64,000 nt of DNA, from the NCBI RefSeq assembly GCF_024347135.1, contig NZ_AP024907.1, forward strand, positions 2,347,001 through 2,411,000, written 5' to 3'. Under the pieces are notes generated by a model. That model saw only the letters and a list, made by a program, of their open reading frames with translations. It was not told the origin of the DNA and did not search any database. The translations under genes and the position numbers were made by a program. Shown here piece after piece: positions 36,066 to 46,686 of the stretch (within the stretch, counting starts at the first letter, position 1; each line of letters starts with the position of its first letter). The stretch comes from Vibrio spartinae (lineage in GTDB: Bacteria > Pseudomonadota > Gammaproteobacteria > Enterobacterales > Vibrionaceae).

Positions 36066-36647
36066 TCACAGACGCCCCAATGCCTCTTTATAGTGTTTCC
36101 GGCATACGGAGACATAACGGTCATTGCCGCCAATATCAACCTGAGCACCTTCGGCAATCGGTTGTCCTTGAGCACCGACACGCACCACCATATTGGCTTT
36201 TTTACCGCAATGGCAAATGGTTTTCAGTTCAACCAACTTATCAGCCCAAGCTAACAGATGCTGACTTCCCGGAAAGAGTTCACCTTTAAAATCAGACCGC
36301 AATCCATAACAAAGCACCGGGATACCAAGCCGATCCACGACATCCGTCAACTGATACACCTGCTCTTTCGATAAAAACTGGCATTCGTCGACTAAAATAC
36401 AGTCAACTTTCATCTGCTGATGTAATTGGTCGATTTCTTCAAACAAATTGGAAGACTCGCGAAAAAGATAAGCCTCTTCTTCCAACCCGATTCGGGAGCT
36501 GACTTTACCAACGCCAAATCGATCATCAATGGCTGCGGTATAAATCACGGGATTCATGCCCCGCTCCCGATAGTTAAAAGAAGATTGAAGGAGTGTGGTC
36601 GATTTCCCTGCGTTCATTGCAGAGTAATAAAAATACATCTGGGCCAA
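36066..36647 (-). CDS. tdk: Thymidine kinase
   Basis: The 193-aa protein is a type II thymidine kinase: P-loop [11 protein letters not shown], lasso/catalytic DECQFLS (E as base), [15 protein letters not shown] and a zinc ribbon with ICHCGKKA and CRKH. It phosphorylates thymidine and deoxyuridine in salvage. The start is TTG at 36647, which gives the family start MAQMYFYY and follows AGGA; the ATG three codons later is a less likely alternative. Confidence 0.95.
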   Translation of the reverse strand: MAQMYFYYSAMNAGKSTTLLQSSFNYRERGMNPVIYTAAIDDRFGVGKVSSRIGLEEEAYLFRESSNLFEEIDQLHQQMKVDCILVDECQFLSKEQVYQLTDVVDRLGIPVLCYGLRSDFKGELFPGSQHLLAWADKLVELKTICHCGKKANMVVRVGAQGQPIAEGAQVDIGGNDRYVSVCRKHYKEALGRL

Positions 36648-36730
36648 AGTATTTTCCTGTGTTCATTACCAGACAATTTGTGTATGCATAAAATTGCCTG
36701 TACAACTTATTTCTTTTCTCAGCACCGAAT

Positions 36731-36758
36731 ACGAAAAAGGTGGCAATCAGCCACCTTT
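36731..36758 (-). terminator. aspS terminator
   Basis: Arms AAAGGTGGC and GCCACCTTT with a 5-base loop are followed on the minus strand by TTTTTCG. It ends aspS and separates it from tdk. Confidence 0.85.
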
Positions 36759-36777
36759 GTTACATCATGCTGCTTAA

Positions 36778-38550
36778 TCAAACATCTTCCGCTTTGGCAC
36801 GCACAGCAATCGCCAGCTCTTCAAGCGCCGCAGGGTTTGCTGCGCTGGGTGCTTCAGTCATCGGGCAAGCTGCCGCGGTAGTCTTCGGAAATGCAATCAC
36901 ATCACGGATATTCTCTGTGCCACAAAGCAACATGACCAGACGGTCAAAGCCAAAGGCTAAACCAGCATGCGGCGGTGTGCCGAATTTCAGTGCATCCAAC
37001 AGGAAGCCGAACTTCCGGCGCTGTTCATCTGCTTCGATCCCTAAAATATCAAACACAACAGTCTGCATCGCAGAATCATGAATACGTACCGAACCACCAC
37101 CGACTTCATAACCATTCAAGACCATGTCATAAGCATTTGAATTAACATTGGCCGGATTGGCTTTCAGCTCATCAGCCGTGACACCTAATGGTGAAGTGAA
37201 CGGATGGTGCATCGCATGAAGTTGACCTTCATCGTCTTCTTCAAACATTGGGAAATCAACCACCCATAGCGGTGCCCAGGCGGACTCGTCGGTCAGTGAT
37301 AAGTCTGTACCCAGCTTTAATCGCAATGCCCCCAACGCTTCTGATACAACATTAACTTTATCGGCACCAAAGAGAATGATATCGCCGCTTTGAGCCTGCG
37401 TGCGTTCCAGAATCGATTCAATCACAGATTCAGACAAGAATTTAGCCACCGGAGACTGAATGCCTTCCATACCGGCTGCGCGATCATTGACTTTCAGCCA
37501 CGCCAATCCTTTCGCACCGTAGATCGAGACGAATTCACCGTACCCATCAATCTGTTTACGCGTCAAGCTTGCGCCACCCGGCACACGAATCACAGCAACC
37601 CGACCTTTGGCATCATTAGCAGGCCCGGAGAAGACTTTAAACTCAACTTCTTTGACTAAATCTGCGATATCAACCAATTCCAGCGGGTTACGCAGGTCAG
37701 GCTTATCGCTACCGAAACGACGCATCGCTTCACTATATTCCATCACAGGGAATGTGCCCAAATCGACATCGAGCAGTTCCTGCCACATTTCCCGGACCAT
37801 TTTTTCGGTCACAGCACGGACTTCGTCAGCGGTCATAAATGATGTTTCAATATCGATCTGAGTGAACTCTGGCTGACGATCGGCCCGTAAGTCTTCATCG
37901 CGGAAACATTTCACAATCTGATAATAACGGTCAAAGCCCGACATCATCAGCAATTGTTTAAACAACTGTGGTGACTGAGGCAACGCATAGAATTTACCTT
38001 TATGTACCCGACTCGGAACAAGATAATCACGGGCCCCTTCCGGCGTGGCTTTAGTCAAGACCGGTGTTTCGATATCGAGGAATCCCTGCCCATCGAGAAA
38101 GCGACGGACAAAGCTTGAAGCACGCGCACGCAATTTGATGCGAGCACTCATTTCCGGACGGCGTAAGTCCAGATAACGATATTTCAAACGCTGCTCTTCA
38201 GAGTTCTTCTGATTAGAGTCCAATGGCAATACATCGGATCGGTTGATGATTTCCAGCTGAGTGGCAAGGATTTCAACTTCTCCGGTCGCCATATCGCGAT
38301 TAACCTGAGAGTCCGGACGTGCTCGGACTTCACCGGTCAAACGAATACAAAACTCACTACGCAGTTGGTTCGCAACCTCAAAGACATCTGCCATATCAGG
38401 GTCAACAACAACCTGAACCAGTCCTTCACGATCTCGCATATCAATAAAGATCAGTCCGCCCAGATCCCGACGACGATTCACCCAACCACAAAGTTCTACA
38501 TTCTGCCCGACAAGGGACTTGTTTAGGTGACCACAATAATGGCTACGCAT
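36778..38550 (-). CDS. aspS: Aspartyl-tRNA synthetase
   Basis: With ATG 38550 ([15 protein letters not shown]) the product is 590 aa, as in E. coli. It has the N-terminal anticodon OB-fold ([25 protein letters not shown]), class II motif 2 ([20 protein letters not shown]), the bacterial GAD insertion, and motif 3 ([15 protein letters not shown]). The 26 residues upstream of this ATG have no family counterpart. It charges tRNA-Asp. A strong hairpin follows. Confidence 0.97.
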   Translation of the reverse strand: MRSHYCGHLNKSLVGQNVELCGWVNRRRDLGGLIFIDMRDREGLVQVVVDPDMADVFEVANQLRSEFCIRLTGEVRARPDSQVNRDMATGEVEILATQLEIINRSDVLPLDSNQKNSEEQRLKYRYLDLRRPEMSARIKLRARASSFVRRFLDGQGFLDIETPVLTKATPEGARDYLVPSRVHKGKFYALPQSPQLFKQLLMMSGFDRYYQIVKCFRDEDLRADRQPEFTQIDIETSFMTADEVRAVTEKMVREMWQELLDVDLGTFPVMEYSEAMRRFGSDKPDLRNPLELVDIADLVKEVEFKVFSGPANDAKGRVAVIRVPGGASLTRKQIDGYGEFVSIYGAKGLAWLKVNDRAAGMEGIQSPVAKFLSESVIESILERTQAQSGDIILFGADKVNVVSEALGALRLKLGTDLSLTDESAWAPLWVVDFPMFEEDDEGQLHAMHHPFTSPLGVTADELKANPANVNSNAYDMVLNGYEVGGGSVRIHDSAMQTVVFDILGIEADEQRRKFGFLLDALKFGTPPHAGLAFGFDRLVMLLCGTENIRDVIAFPKTTAAACPMTEAPSAANPAALEELAIAVRAKAEDV

Positions 38551-38885
38551 AATGAGTTTCCCAATTTCCAATAACTGATTCAAATCTTCACTGCCCGCTT
38601 GAATTTCCAGACTAGCGGACAACAACAAAATATCCTAAATAACCGTGCGACTGTTCAACCCATGAATTCCGACATACAATGCCGATTCAATATTTGATAA
38701 TAACGTTGCATTGGAGCACGCAGTATTCGATGACTTGGTAAACCTGAAAATCATCGCTGCGCCCATGACTCAGTCGCAATCGTCATCGTGCATGACGGTG
38801 TAAAGAAATAGGCGCTGATTATAGCGCTAAAAGACCGGCTTCTTCAAAACGATATCGCGCATTTGACACAATTTAAATTGAAAAA
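38551..38885. other. Divergent intergenic region between aspS and yecE
   Basis: About 335 bases that must hold the promoters of both genes. A GCGCT/AGCGC inverted repeat lies at about 38811-38827. I see no further gene or RNA. Confidence 0.45.
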
Positions 38886-39755
38886 ATGACAAATACACTT
38901 CCTATTCGACTCGGACTTACGCTCTGGTCACACCCACAATGGCAGCAAACCCTGTATGGGCGAGGAACGGCCGTTTCCGAGAGACTCGAAAAATACGCTC
39001 AAGTTTTTCACACTGTCGAGGGGAATACAACATTCTATGCATCTCCTTCACCGACAACGGTTGCCAATTGGAAAGCAGCAACCGGACCAGACTTCAGGTT
39101 CACTTTTAAATTACCCAAACAAATTACACATGAATTGATGTTGCATGGCTGTGAAGATTTACTGAACCATTTCATGCAGTTGATGGCCCCCCTTCACGAG
39201 CGGGTTGGTTTGTGGACGATTCAACTCCCTGCCGCTTTCAGTCCGGCACACCTCCCTGCGTTGCAACGTTTCTGTCGTTACTTTCCGGCTGATTATCCCT
39301 TGGGCGTCGAAGTCCGTCATCCGGCCTTTTTTCACAAAGGCCCCGAAGAAAAGCAATTGAATCAATGGCTGGTCGAAACTCAGACGGATCGAATCATCAT
39401 GGATAGCCGTCCCGTATTTTCAGCGCAGCCGGACAACGATACGATCATCGATGCACAAAAGAAAAAACCTCGGGTTCCCGTCCATGCCATTGCAACGGGG
39501 AATCGTCCGATGGTTCGTTTTATCGGCCACCCGGAGATTGCGGAGAATGATGCCTTTTTCGCAGCTTGGCTACAGAAACTCCCAACATGGGTCGCTCAAG
39601 GTAAACAACCTTATCTGATGATTCATACACCAGACAACCAACTAGCGCCGGAGCTGGCACAGCATCTCTATCAACAACTGCAACAACATCTCGAACTGCC
39701 AAAGCTCCCCTCTTTCCCCGGCGCTGCTGCCGATAACCAGATCAACATGTTCTAA
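38886..39755 (+). CDS. yecE: DUF72 family protein YecE
   Basis: The 289-aa protein fits DUF72 (TIM-barrel-like): IRLGLTLWSHPQWQQTLYG, VEGNTTFYASPSPTTVANWKAA, FRFTFKLPKQITHE, GVEVRHPAFF and PYLMIHTPDN. Its function is unknown, though the family is widespread. It precedes cmoA by about 100 bases on the same strand, as in E. coli, where yecE is also next to cmoA. Confidence 0.88.
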   Translation: MTNTLPIRLGLTLWSHPQWQQTLYGRGTAVSERLEKYAQVFHTVEGNTTFYASPSPTTVANWKAATGPDFRFTFKLPKQITHELMLHGCEDLLNHFMQLMAPLHERVGLWTIQLPAAFSPAHLPALQRFCRYFPADYPLGVEVRHPAFFHKGPEEKQLNQWLVETQTDRIIMDSRPVFSAQPDNDTIIDAQKKKPRVPVHAIATGNRPMVRFIGHPEIAENDAFFAAWLQKLPTWVAQGKQPYLMIHTPDNQLAPELAQHLYQQLQQHLELPKLPSFPGAAADNQINMF

Positions 39756-39839
39756 CTCACTCATGATGACAATCACTCGGTTATTGCATAAAATACGCCC
39801 CTTTTCTTGGTTCCGTCCCCGATTGGCGGTTTGTCATAG

Positions 39840-40586
<747 letters not shown>

Positions 40587-40721
40587 TGTTTTCTATCAAA
40601 TGATATGTGCCGTTCCAATCAAGTGGATAACCATGGTTCACTCAATGTCAGGCGGAACACCTCCTTTTCTCTGCTGAGGATATTCCCAGTTTTATTTTTC
40701 GTTCGCAGGATACTCGATTCA

Positions 40722-41693
40722 ATGTTTAACTTTGCTAATTTTTATCAGCTCATCGCGCAAGATCAACGCCTCCAGCCATGGCTGAATGTTTTACCTCAGC
40801 AACTGACGGATTGGCAAAACGATTCACACGGAGATTTTGAGCGCTGGCTCCGATCATTGAATAAGCTCCCGACGTTCACCCCTGATCAGGTTGAGCTGAA
40901 AACTGAAGTGACCATCAAGAATCAGACGCCCTTGGCAACCGGAGAACAGAAGAAGCTGGAAAACCTGCTGAAAACATTCCATCCGTGGCGAAAAGGACCT
41001 TATCACATTCACGGTATCCATATTGATACGGAGTGGCGTTCAGATTGGAAATGGGAGCGTGTTTTATCGCATATTTCTTCGCTGAAAAACCGAAATGTGC
41101 TCGATGTCGGCTGCGGTAATGGCTACCATATGTGGCGGATGTTGGGAGAAGGTGCTCGGCTGTGTATTGGTGTCGACCCATCTCACTTGTTTTTGATTCA
41201 ATTTGAAGCAATACGACGATTAATGGGCAATGACCAGCGAGCCCATTTATTACCATTAGGTATCGAAGCGCTTCCCAAACTAGAAGCATTTGATACGGTA
41301 TTTAGTATGGGAGTGCTGTACCACCGTCGCTCACCGCTGGACCATTTGTTGCAGTTAAAAGATCAACTGGTTGCAGGCGGAGAATTGATTCTGGAAACGC
41401 TGGTTATCGCAGGGGATGAAAGCGCGGTGTTAGTTCCGACGGAGCGCTACGCGCAAATGCGAAATGTATACTTCTTTCCTTCGGCACTGGCATTAAAAGT
41501 GTGGCTGGAGAAATGTGGATTTATTGACGTCGTCATTGCCGATGAAAACGAAACATCAACAGCAGAACAACGCACAACCACCTGGATGACACATAACTCA
41601 TTACCTGACTATCTGGACCCGGCGGATCCGAAGAAAACCATTGAAGGCTATCCAGCGCCGAGAAGAGCGATTCTGATTGCCCGTAAACCATAA
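40722..41693 (+). CDS. cmoB: tRNA U34 carboxymethyltransferase
   Basis: With ATG 40722 ([20 protein letters not shown]) the product is 323 aa, exactly the E. coli CmoB length. It contains [56 protein letters not shown] and [19 protein letters not shown]. It transfers the carboxymethyl group from Cx-SAM to ho5U34 of tRNA. A longer in-frame reading upstream lacks similarity. It forms an operon with cmoA. Confidence 0.96.
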   Translation: MFNFANFYQLIAQDQRLQPWLNVLPQQLTDWQNDSHGDFERWLRSLNKLPTFTPDQVELKTEVTIKNQTPLATGEQKKLENLLKTFHPWRKGPYHIHGIHIDTEWRSDWKWERVLSHISSLKNRNVLDVGCGNGYHMWRMLGEGARLCIGVDPSHLFLIQFEAIRRLMGNDQRAHLLPLGIEALPKLEAFDTVFSMGVLYHRRSPLDHLLQLKDQLVAGGELILETLVIAGDESAVLVPTERYAQMRNVYFFPSALALKVWLEKCGFIDVVIADENETSTAEQRTTTWMTHNSLPDYLDPADPKKTIEGYPAPRRAILIARKP

Positions 41694-41799
41694 TTGACAT
41701 ACATCTAACGCGCAATATAAAAATTCAGAGTACGCTAGGTCGTGGAAATCACTACTGAATGCTTTTATCAATCATAACAACTCAAGAATTAGGTTACTC

Positions 41800-42597
41800 A
41801 TGTTTAAACGACTTGCACTTGTGGCCGCAATATCCACACTAGCGGGATGCGTCACAACAGAGGAAAGAAGCTTACATCAACAGACAATCGCAGCAATTCA
41901 TGGTTCAGAGAGCAGCATTAACCAACGTCTGACCAATCTAGAATTGCAATCCAGTAATCAAGTCGATTACATCGATAGTTTGGAAAATGAAGTTTCTTCT
42001 TTAAAACAGCAAATACATAAACTCAATCAGAATCACTATCAGCATTCATCACCGCAGGAGATTAACTCAACTCAATCACTGCAACTTCTCGCTTCGTCTG
42101 ATCCAGTGCCGGCAAATAAGGTCGTCCTTGGTCAGGTTGAGCGAATCAGTATCGAATCGATCAAACAAACATTCGATGCCCGGGTAGATACGGGGGCTGC
42201 AACGTCTTCTCTGGACGCAACAGATATTGAAGAGTTTGAAAGAAATGGGAAAAACTGGGTTAGATTTCATTTATCTGGCCGGGCTGAACAGGATGGGGAC
42301 AAAGCAGCAGGTAAAAAAAATGCTGATGATAAAACCGCCAAGAAAAAAACCAAGGACAACTGGATCGAAGCCCCCGTACTACGTTATGTCAAAATTCGGC
42401 AAGCCTCGACATCGGAAATCGAACGGCGAGCCGTTGTTGAATTATGGATAAATGTCGGGAATATTCGTGAACGGACAGAATTTACTCTTGCCGATCGCTC
42501 CCATATGTCACACCCGATTTTATTGGGACGTGAATTCCTTCGCGATATCGCTCTGGTGGATGTGAGTAAAAAGTACATTCAATCCACGGCCAAATAA
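41800..42597 (+). CDS. Lipoprotein with retropepsin-like (ATP-dependent zinc protease/RimB-type) domain
   Basis: The 265-aa protein has a lipobox (LAGC, Cys17), so it is predicted to be a lipoprotein anchored on the periplasmic side. A coiled-coil region (residues 20-80) leads to a domain with FDARVDTGAATSSLDA, where D130 in DTGA is the aspartic-protease-type catalytic residue. A lysine-rich insertion lies at about 165-185, and LLGREFLRDI comes near the end. The family is labelled ATP-dependent zinc protease and includes RimB, but the DTGA motif points to a retropepsin fold. It is the first gene of a three-gene unit with a transglutaminase-like membrane protein and a RimK-related ligase. Confidence 0.8.
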   Translation: MFKRLALVAAISTLAGCVTTEERSLHQQTIAAIHGSESSINQRLTNLELQSSNQVDYIDSLENEVSSLKQQIHKLNQNHYQHSSPQEINSTQSLQLLASSDPVPANKVVLGQVERISIESIKQTFDARVDTGAATSSLDATDIEEFERNGKNWVRFHLSGRAEQDGDKAAGKKNADDKTAKKKTKDNWIEAPVLRYVKIRQASTSEIERRAVVELWINVGNIRERTEFTLADRSHMSHPILLGREFLRDIALVDVSKKYIQSTAK

Positions 42598-42617
42598 TTA
42601 TCTGGTGAGTATTGACC

Positions 42618-44129
42618 ATGACCTCCCGAGTTCCATTTTATATTTCAATCATCTTGCTGATTGCGATCGGCATTTATTTAAGCATTTTTCGCCATCAGGT
42701 TTATGGTGTTCCCTGGACGCCCGGTGAAACCAGACAAGTCTGGGAAATTGAAGCACGTATTCAATTTAATGCGCTGGGTAAAGAAGCGAAAGTATCCCTT
42801 GCAGCGCCATACACACAAGATGGATTCACACTGATTAGTGAATCCGCATCTTCACCGGGGTACGGGGTTTCTTACCTTGAATCGATCCCGGGGAGTCGCC
42901 GGGCCGAATGGTCGATTCGTCGAGCCAGCGGCCCACAGACAATCTATTATAAAACACAGTTCCTGGTTGACCCAGAGGCTAAATCACGTCCGGAACCACC
43001 ACATGGACCGGTCGATCCCCCAACGTTCGACAGCCCCGAAGAAGCAGCAGCGGTCTCCCTGATTACGCAGGCAAATGAACGCTCAGCGGATGACATCTCA
43101 TTTACCAGAGAGCTCATCAAAGCCCTGAATGACGAAGAAAGTCAGAATGCACAACTCCTGCTGAATCAGATGTCCAAATATAAAGCAGCGCAGAAGATGC
43201 TTTCATATTCAGGGATTCCCAATAAGATTGTCGGGGTTCTGGCACTGGAAGATGGCCGACGTCGTCAGAGTATTGAGCCAATGAATGAAGTCTGGGACGG
43301 GGAACATTGGGTCGTCTTTAACCCAGATACCGGCAAACAAGCCAATCATCCCAATTTATTGGTATGGGATGAATCCAATGTCTCTTTGCTTGATGTGGTC
43401 GGTGGTAAAAACAGCCGGGTACAATTCAGTATGATTTCCCGCAAGGTGTCACCACAAGAGGCCACCAACAGTAAAGTCAATTCGGACGGATTGCTCAATC
43501 TATCGATTCATAGCCTCCCGTTAGAAGAACAAGCGATGTTTAAAACCATCATGTTGATTCCTATCGGTGCCCTGATCGTGGTGTTTCTCCGCGTCATTAT
43601 CGGATTAAAAACATCCGGGACATTTATGCCCGTCTTGATCGCGGTGGCGTTTGTCCAGACACAACTGCTCACCGGTATTATCGGTTTCCTGTTGATTGTT
43701 GGTACGGGACTAATTATCCGAAGTTACCTATCTAAACTGAACCTGTTGCTGGTGGCCCGAATATCAGCGGTCATCATCGCGGTGATTCTGATTATTTCGC
43801 TCTTTACGGTGCTCTCCTTCCGGCTCGGGATTACCGAAGGTCTCACGATTACCTTCTTCCCGATGATTATTCTCTCATGGACCATTGAGCGAATGTCGAT
43901 TCTCTGGGAAGAAGACGGCGCCAAAGAGGTCTTTCTGCAAGGCGGTGGGTCGCTGTTTACAGCCATTCTTGTTTACCTGGGAATGACCAATACCTATGTT
44001 CAGCATCTCACGTTTAATTTTATCGGATTACAGTTGATTGTGTTGGCGCTCATTCTATTGCTGGGAACTTATACCGGCTATCGTGTCAGCGAATTAAAGC
44101 GCTTCAAACCTCTGGTAGATGAGCTATGA
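42618..44129 (+). CDS. Inactive transglutaminase fused to seven TM helices
   Basis: The 503-aa protein has an N-terminal TM helix (YISIILLIAIGIYLSIF), a periplasmic transglutaminase-like domain (about 40-300, with YSGIPNKIVGVLALEDG and EVWDGEHWVVFNPDTGK) and about seven C-terminal helices (from about 315). In active transglutaminases a Cys, His and Asp are required; here the cysteine position near the helix start (AQKMLSYSGIP) has no Cys, in keeping with the inactive family. ATG 42618 follows a GGTGAG site. The end overlaps the ATP-grasp gene by 4 bases. Confidence 0.82.
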   Translation: MTSRVPFYISIILLIAIGIYLSIFRHQVYGVPWTPGETRQVWEIEARIQFNALGKEAKVSLAAPYTQDGFTLISESASSPGYGVSYLESIPGSRRAEWSIRRASGPQTIYYKTQFLVDPEAKSRPEPPHGPVDPPTFDSPEEAAAVSLITQANERSADDISFTRELIKALNDEESQNAQLLLNQMSKYKAAQKMLSYSGIPNKIVGVLALEDGRRRQSIEPMNEVWDGEHWVVFNPDTGKQANHPNLLVWDESNVSLLDVVGGKNSRVQFSMISRKVSPQEATNSKVNSDGLLNLSIHSLPLEEQAMFKTIMLIPIGALIVVFLRVIIGLKTSGTFMPVLIAVAFVQTQLLTGIIGFLLIVGTGLIIRSYLSKLNLLLVARISAVIIAVILIISLFTVLSFRLGITEGLTITFFPMIILSWTIERMSILWEEDGAKEVFLQGGGSLFTAILVYLGMTNTYVQHLTFNFIGLQLIVLALILLLGTYTGYRVSELKRFKPLVDEL

Positions 44130-45106
44130 TTTTTGAAAAATATACCTCCCCTTTTCGCTTAAAGCATAAGGGGATTCTGGGGATGAATAAGCGTAACCAT
44201 AGTTATATTGGTCGTTATAATGACCGATCTAAATATCCCTTAGTTGATGATAAGCTCCAAACCAAAATCATTGCCGAAAAAGCCGGATGTACCGTGCCCC
44301 AACTGATCGGTGTGATTCGTAACCAGTATGAGGTCAAACAAATTCATCAACTGGTTCAGCAATGGCCAAGTTTTGTGATTAAGCCTGCCCGCGGTAGTGG
44401 CGGAAAAGGGATTTTGGTCGTGACTTCCCATCAGAACGGTGTTTATGTCAAACCTTCTGGCGCAACATTAAGTGCTGAAGATGTGGAAAGACATGTCAGT
44501 AATGCACTTGCCGGGCTCTTTTCTCTGGGGGGGAAAAATGATGTGGCGATCATCGAAAACCTGATTCAGTTTGACGACTGTTTCGACGGCTTCAGCTATG
44601 AAGGTGTACCGGATGTTCGGGTCATTGTGTTCAAAGGCTACCCTGTCATGTGCATGATGCGTCTTTCCACGCGGGCATCGGACGGCAAAGCAAACTTGCA
44701 TCAGGGCGCAGTTGGTGTCGGGATCGATATTGCGACCGGTCGGGCGGTACGAGCGGTGCAGTTCGGGCAGCCCGTCACACATCATCCCGATACAGGGCGA
44801 GCATTAATTGAATTGGATGTGCCTCACTGGCAACGCCTGCTTGAACTTGCCGCACGCGCATGGGAAATGACGGGGTTAGGCTATATCGGAACCGATATGG
44901 TGCTGGATAAAAATAAAGGCCCGATGGTACTGGAGCTCAATGCCCGTCCCGGTCTTGCCATTCAGATCGCGAATGGTGCTGGCTTGCTCCCCAGACTCAG
45001 GCATATCGAACATATTGGCTCACCTGAATTACCATTAACCGCTCAGGAACGTGTTGAATATGCCTGCAAGCATTTTGCGGCAACCTCACTACATTTACCT
45101 CAATAA
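44126..45106 (+). CDS. RimK-related alpha-L-glutamate ligase-like ATP-grasp protein
   Basis: The 326-aa protein shows ATP-grasp features: FVIKPARGSGGKGILVVTS (ATP-binding lysine and G-rich loop), PDVRVIVFKGYPVMCMMRLSTRASDGKANLHQGAVGVGID and the metal-binding MVLELNARPGLAIQIAN. It belongs with the RimK-related ligase-like family seen beside inactive transglutaminase and zinc-protease genes in gammaproteobacteria. The substrate may be an amino acid or peptide chain; none is established here. It is translationally coupled to the membrane protein (ATGA overlap). Confidence 0.82.
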   Translation: MIFEKYTSPFRLKHKGILGMNKRNHSYIGRYNDRSKYPLVDDKLQTKIIAEKAGCTVPQLIGVIRNQYEVKQIHQLVQQWPSFVIKPARGSGGKGILVVTSHQNGVYVKPSGATLSAEDVERHVSNALAGLFSLGGKNDVAIIENLIQFDDCFDGFSYEGVPDVRVIVFKGYPVMCMMRLSTRASDGKANLHQGAVGVGIDIATGRAVRAVQFGQPVTHHPDTGRALIELDVPHWQRLLELAARAWEMTGLGYIGTDMVLDKNKGPMVLELNARPGLAIQIANGAGLLPRLRHIEHIGSPELPLTAQERVEYACKHFAATSLHLPQ

Positions 45107-45131
45107 CCTCACAACATTTACCTCAATAAAG

Positions 45132-45213
45132 CCGGTACTCCGCCCCCTGTCCTATCTGCATCTCTCTATCGTTATAGAAAGCTCGAAGTGAGATAGCATC
45201 AGGGGGCATCCGG
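45132..45213. ncRNA. Structured intergenic element, nested stems
   Basis: Four nested pairings share a centre: CCGG 45132-45135 with 45210-45213, CCCCCTG 45143-45149 with CAGGGGG 45200-45206, CTATCT 45152-45157 with AGATAG 45191-45196, and an inner hairpin TCTAT-CGTT-ATAGA 45165-45178. There is no T-run, so it is not an ordinary terminator. It lies between the ATP-grasp gene and the gtr cassette, about 110 bases before the first gtr ATG. Confidence 0.45.
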
Positions 45214-45323
45214 CGTCTATCGCCAAGATTGCAGATCTTTTCACCTCACTTTGGCATGATTTTTACATTCGATTGTTAGCCTGATTGCATGTCGTTATCC
45301 ATGATGGAGCTATGTGACAGACT

Positions 45324-46292
45324 ATGAATATGAAAAAGAAAATATCCGTGATTGTGCCCTGTTTCAATGAAAGTGAAGTGATTGATTTCACGGTCAAAGA
45401 GCTAATTTCCGTCACGAATGCAATTCCCGACTACCGTTTTGAGTTGATTTTTGTCAATGATGGCAGCTCGGATGACACTGAACAACAGTTACTGGCACAT
45501 AGTCGCCGATATCACCAGGTGAGAGTGCTCTCTCTGTCTCGTAATTTCGGCCACCAGCAAGCCGTGAGCGCAGGACTGGACGCCAGTACCGGGGATGCCG
45601 TGGTGTTAATTGATGCCGATTTACAGGATCCACCGAAACTCATCGAGCAAATGATCGCTAAATGGGAAGATGGGTATGACGTCGTCTACGGAACACGTGA
45701 CCATCGGGAAGGCGAGTCAGCCTTTAAACTTGCTTCAGCCAAGTTGTTCTACCGGATGCTCAACCGCTTATCAGAAGTCCCGATCCCATTAGATACCGGT
45801 GATTTTCGGCTCATGGACAGACAAGTTGTCGATCAATTGACAGCCATGCCGGAAAAAGCGCGTTTTATCCGCGGCATGGTGAGCTGGATAGGCTTCAACC
45901 AAACGTCGATTCTTTATCAACGTTCGCCCCGTTTTGCCGGAGAATCAAAATATCCGTTGAGTAAAATGCTCAAATTCGCATTGGATGGCATTCTTTCATT
46001 TTCCGTGAAACCACTGAAATTATCGATCATGATGGGATTTCTGTGCTCCGGAGTCGCCTTTGCGATGCTCATGTACTCCATTTATATCCGGCTCATGACT
46101 GATCACTGGGTTTCCGGCTGGACTTCGCTATTCGTCGCGATCTTGTTTATTGGTGGCGTACAGTTGATCTCAATTGGCATACTCGGTGAATATATCGCTC
46201 GTATCTACAATGAAGCGAAAGGTCGTCCGCTTTATGTCCTGAAAAAAGGAAGAGCTCTTGAATCTACCAAGAAACATGCCGTGGCTAAATAA
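45324..46292 (+). CDS. GtrB-type bactoprenol glucosyltransferase
   Basis: The 322-aa GT2 protein has ISVIVPCFNESEVI, FVNDGSSDDT, VVLIDADLQDPP, the FRLMDRQVVDQL segment and two C-terminal membrane helices (from about 225), the layout of GtrB/ArnC-like enzymes that transfer a sugar from a nucleotide donor to undecaprenyl phosphate. With GtrA (flippase) and a third, variable membrane transferase downstream, it makes a three-gene cassette for decorating O-antigen or another surface glycan. Two possible starts (45324 and 45330) differ by two residues. Confidence 0.85.
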   Translation: MNMKKKISVIVPCFNESEVIDFTVKELISVTNAIPDYRFELIFVNDGSSDDTEQQLLAHSRRYHQVRVLSLSRNFGHQQAVSAGLDASTGDAVVLIDADLQDPPKLIEQMIAKWEDGYDVVYGTRDHREGESAFKLASAKLFYRMLNRLSEVPIPLDTGDFRLMDRQVVDQLTAMPEKARFIRGMVSWIGFNQTSILYQRSPRFAGESKYPLSKMLKFALDGILSFSVKPLKLSIMMGFLCSGVAFAMLMYSIYIRLMTDHWVSGWTSLFVAILFIGGVQLISIGILGEYIARIYNEAKGRPLYVLKKGRALESTKKHAVAK

Positions 46293-46686
46293 CCGGATTC
46301 GCCCCGAATTTCAGCAAACGCTTCGCTTCGCGTTAGTGGGCGTGTTGAATACCGGGGCGAGTTATATCCTATTCGTCATTCTATACCAGCTATTCGGTTA
46401 TTATATTGTTGCATCGGTTCTGTCCTATGTCGGCGGAATGCTGATCAGTTTCATACTGAACCGGGGCTTTGTGTTCAAAAGCACCGCGAGACGCGGTCAG
46501 CTATTGCCGTTTTGTCTGGTCAACCTATCATCTCTCGCCTGTAGTACCGGCGTGTTGTATCTGTTGGTCGAACAATTCGCAATGTGGGTTTATTTTGCTC
46601 AGATGATTGCTATCGGTGTTTCGATGACTATCAACTACCTTGGTTATCGCACCGTGTTTTCTTCTCGGAGGACAAATGATCAATAA
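46276..46686 (+). CDS. GtrA-family membrane protein (sugar-lipid flippase)
   Basis: The 136-aa protein has four membrane helices and the GtrA pattern: LRFALVGVLNTGASYILFVILY, VASVLSYVGGMLISFILNRGFVF and MTINYLGYRTVF at the end. GtrA proteins move undecaprenyl-phosphate-glucose to the periplasmic face. ATG 46276 overlaps gtrB by 17 bases; the upstream TTG 46258 is an alternative. It overlaps the start of the next gene by 11 bases. Confidence 0.85.
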   Translation: MPWLNNRIRPEFQQTLRFALVGVLNTGASYILFVILYQLFGYYIVASVLSYVGGMLISFILNRGFVFKSTARRGQLLPFCLVNLSSLACSTGVLYLLVEQFAMWVYFAQMIAIGVSMTINYLGYRTVFSSRRTNDQ

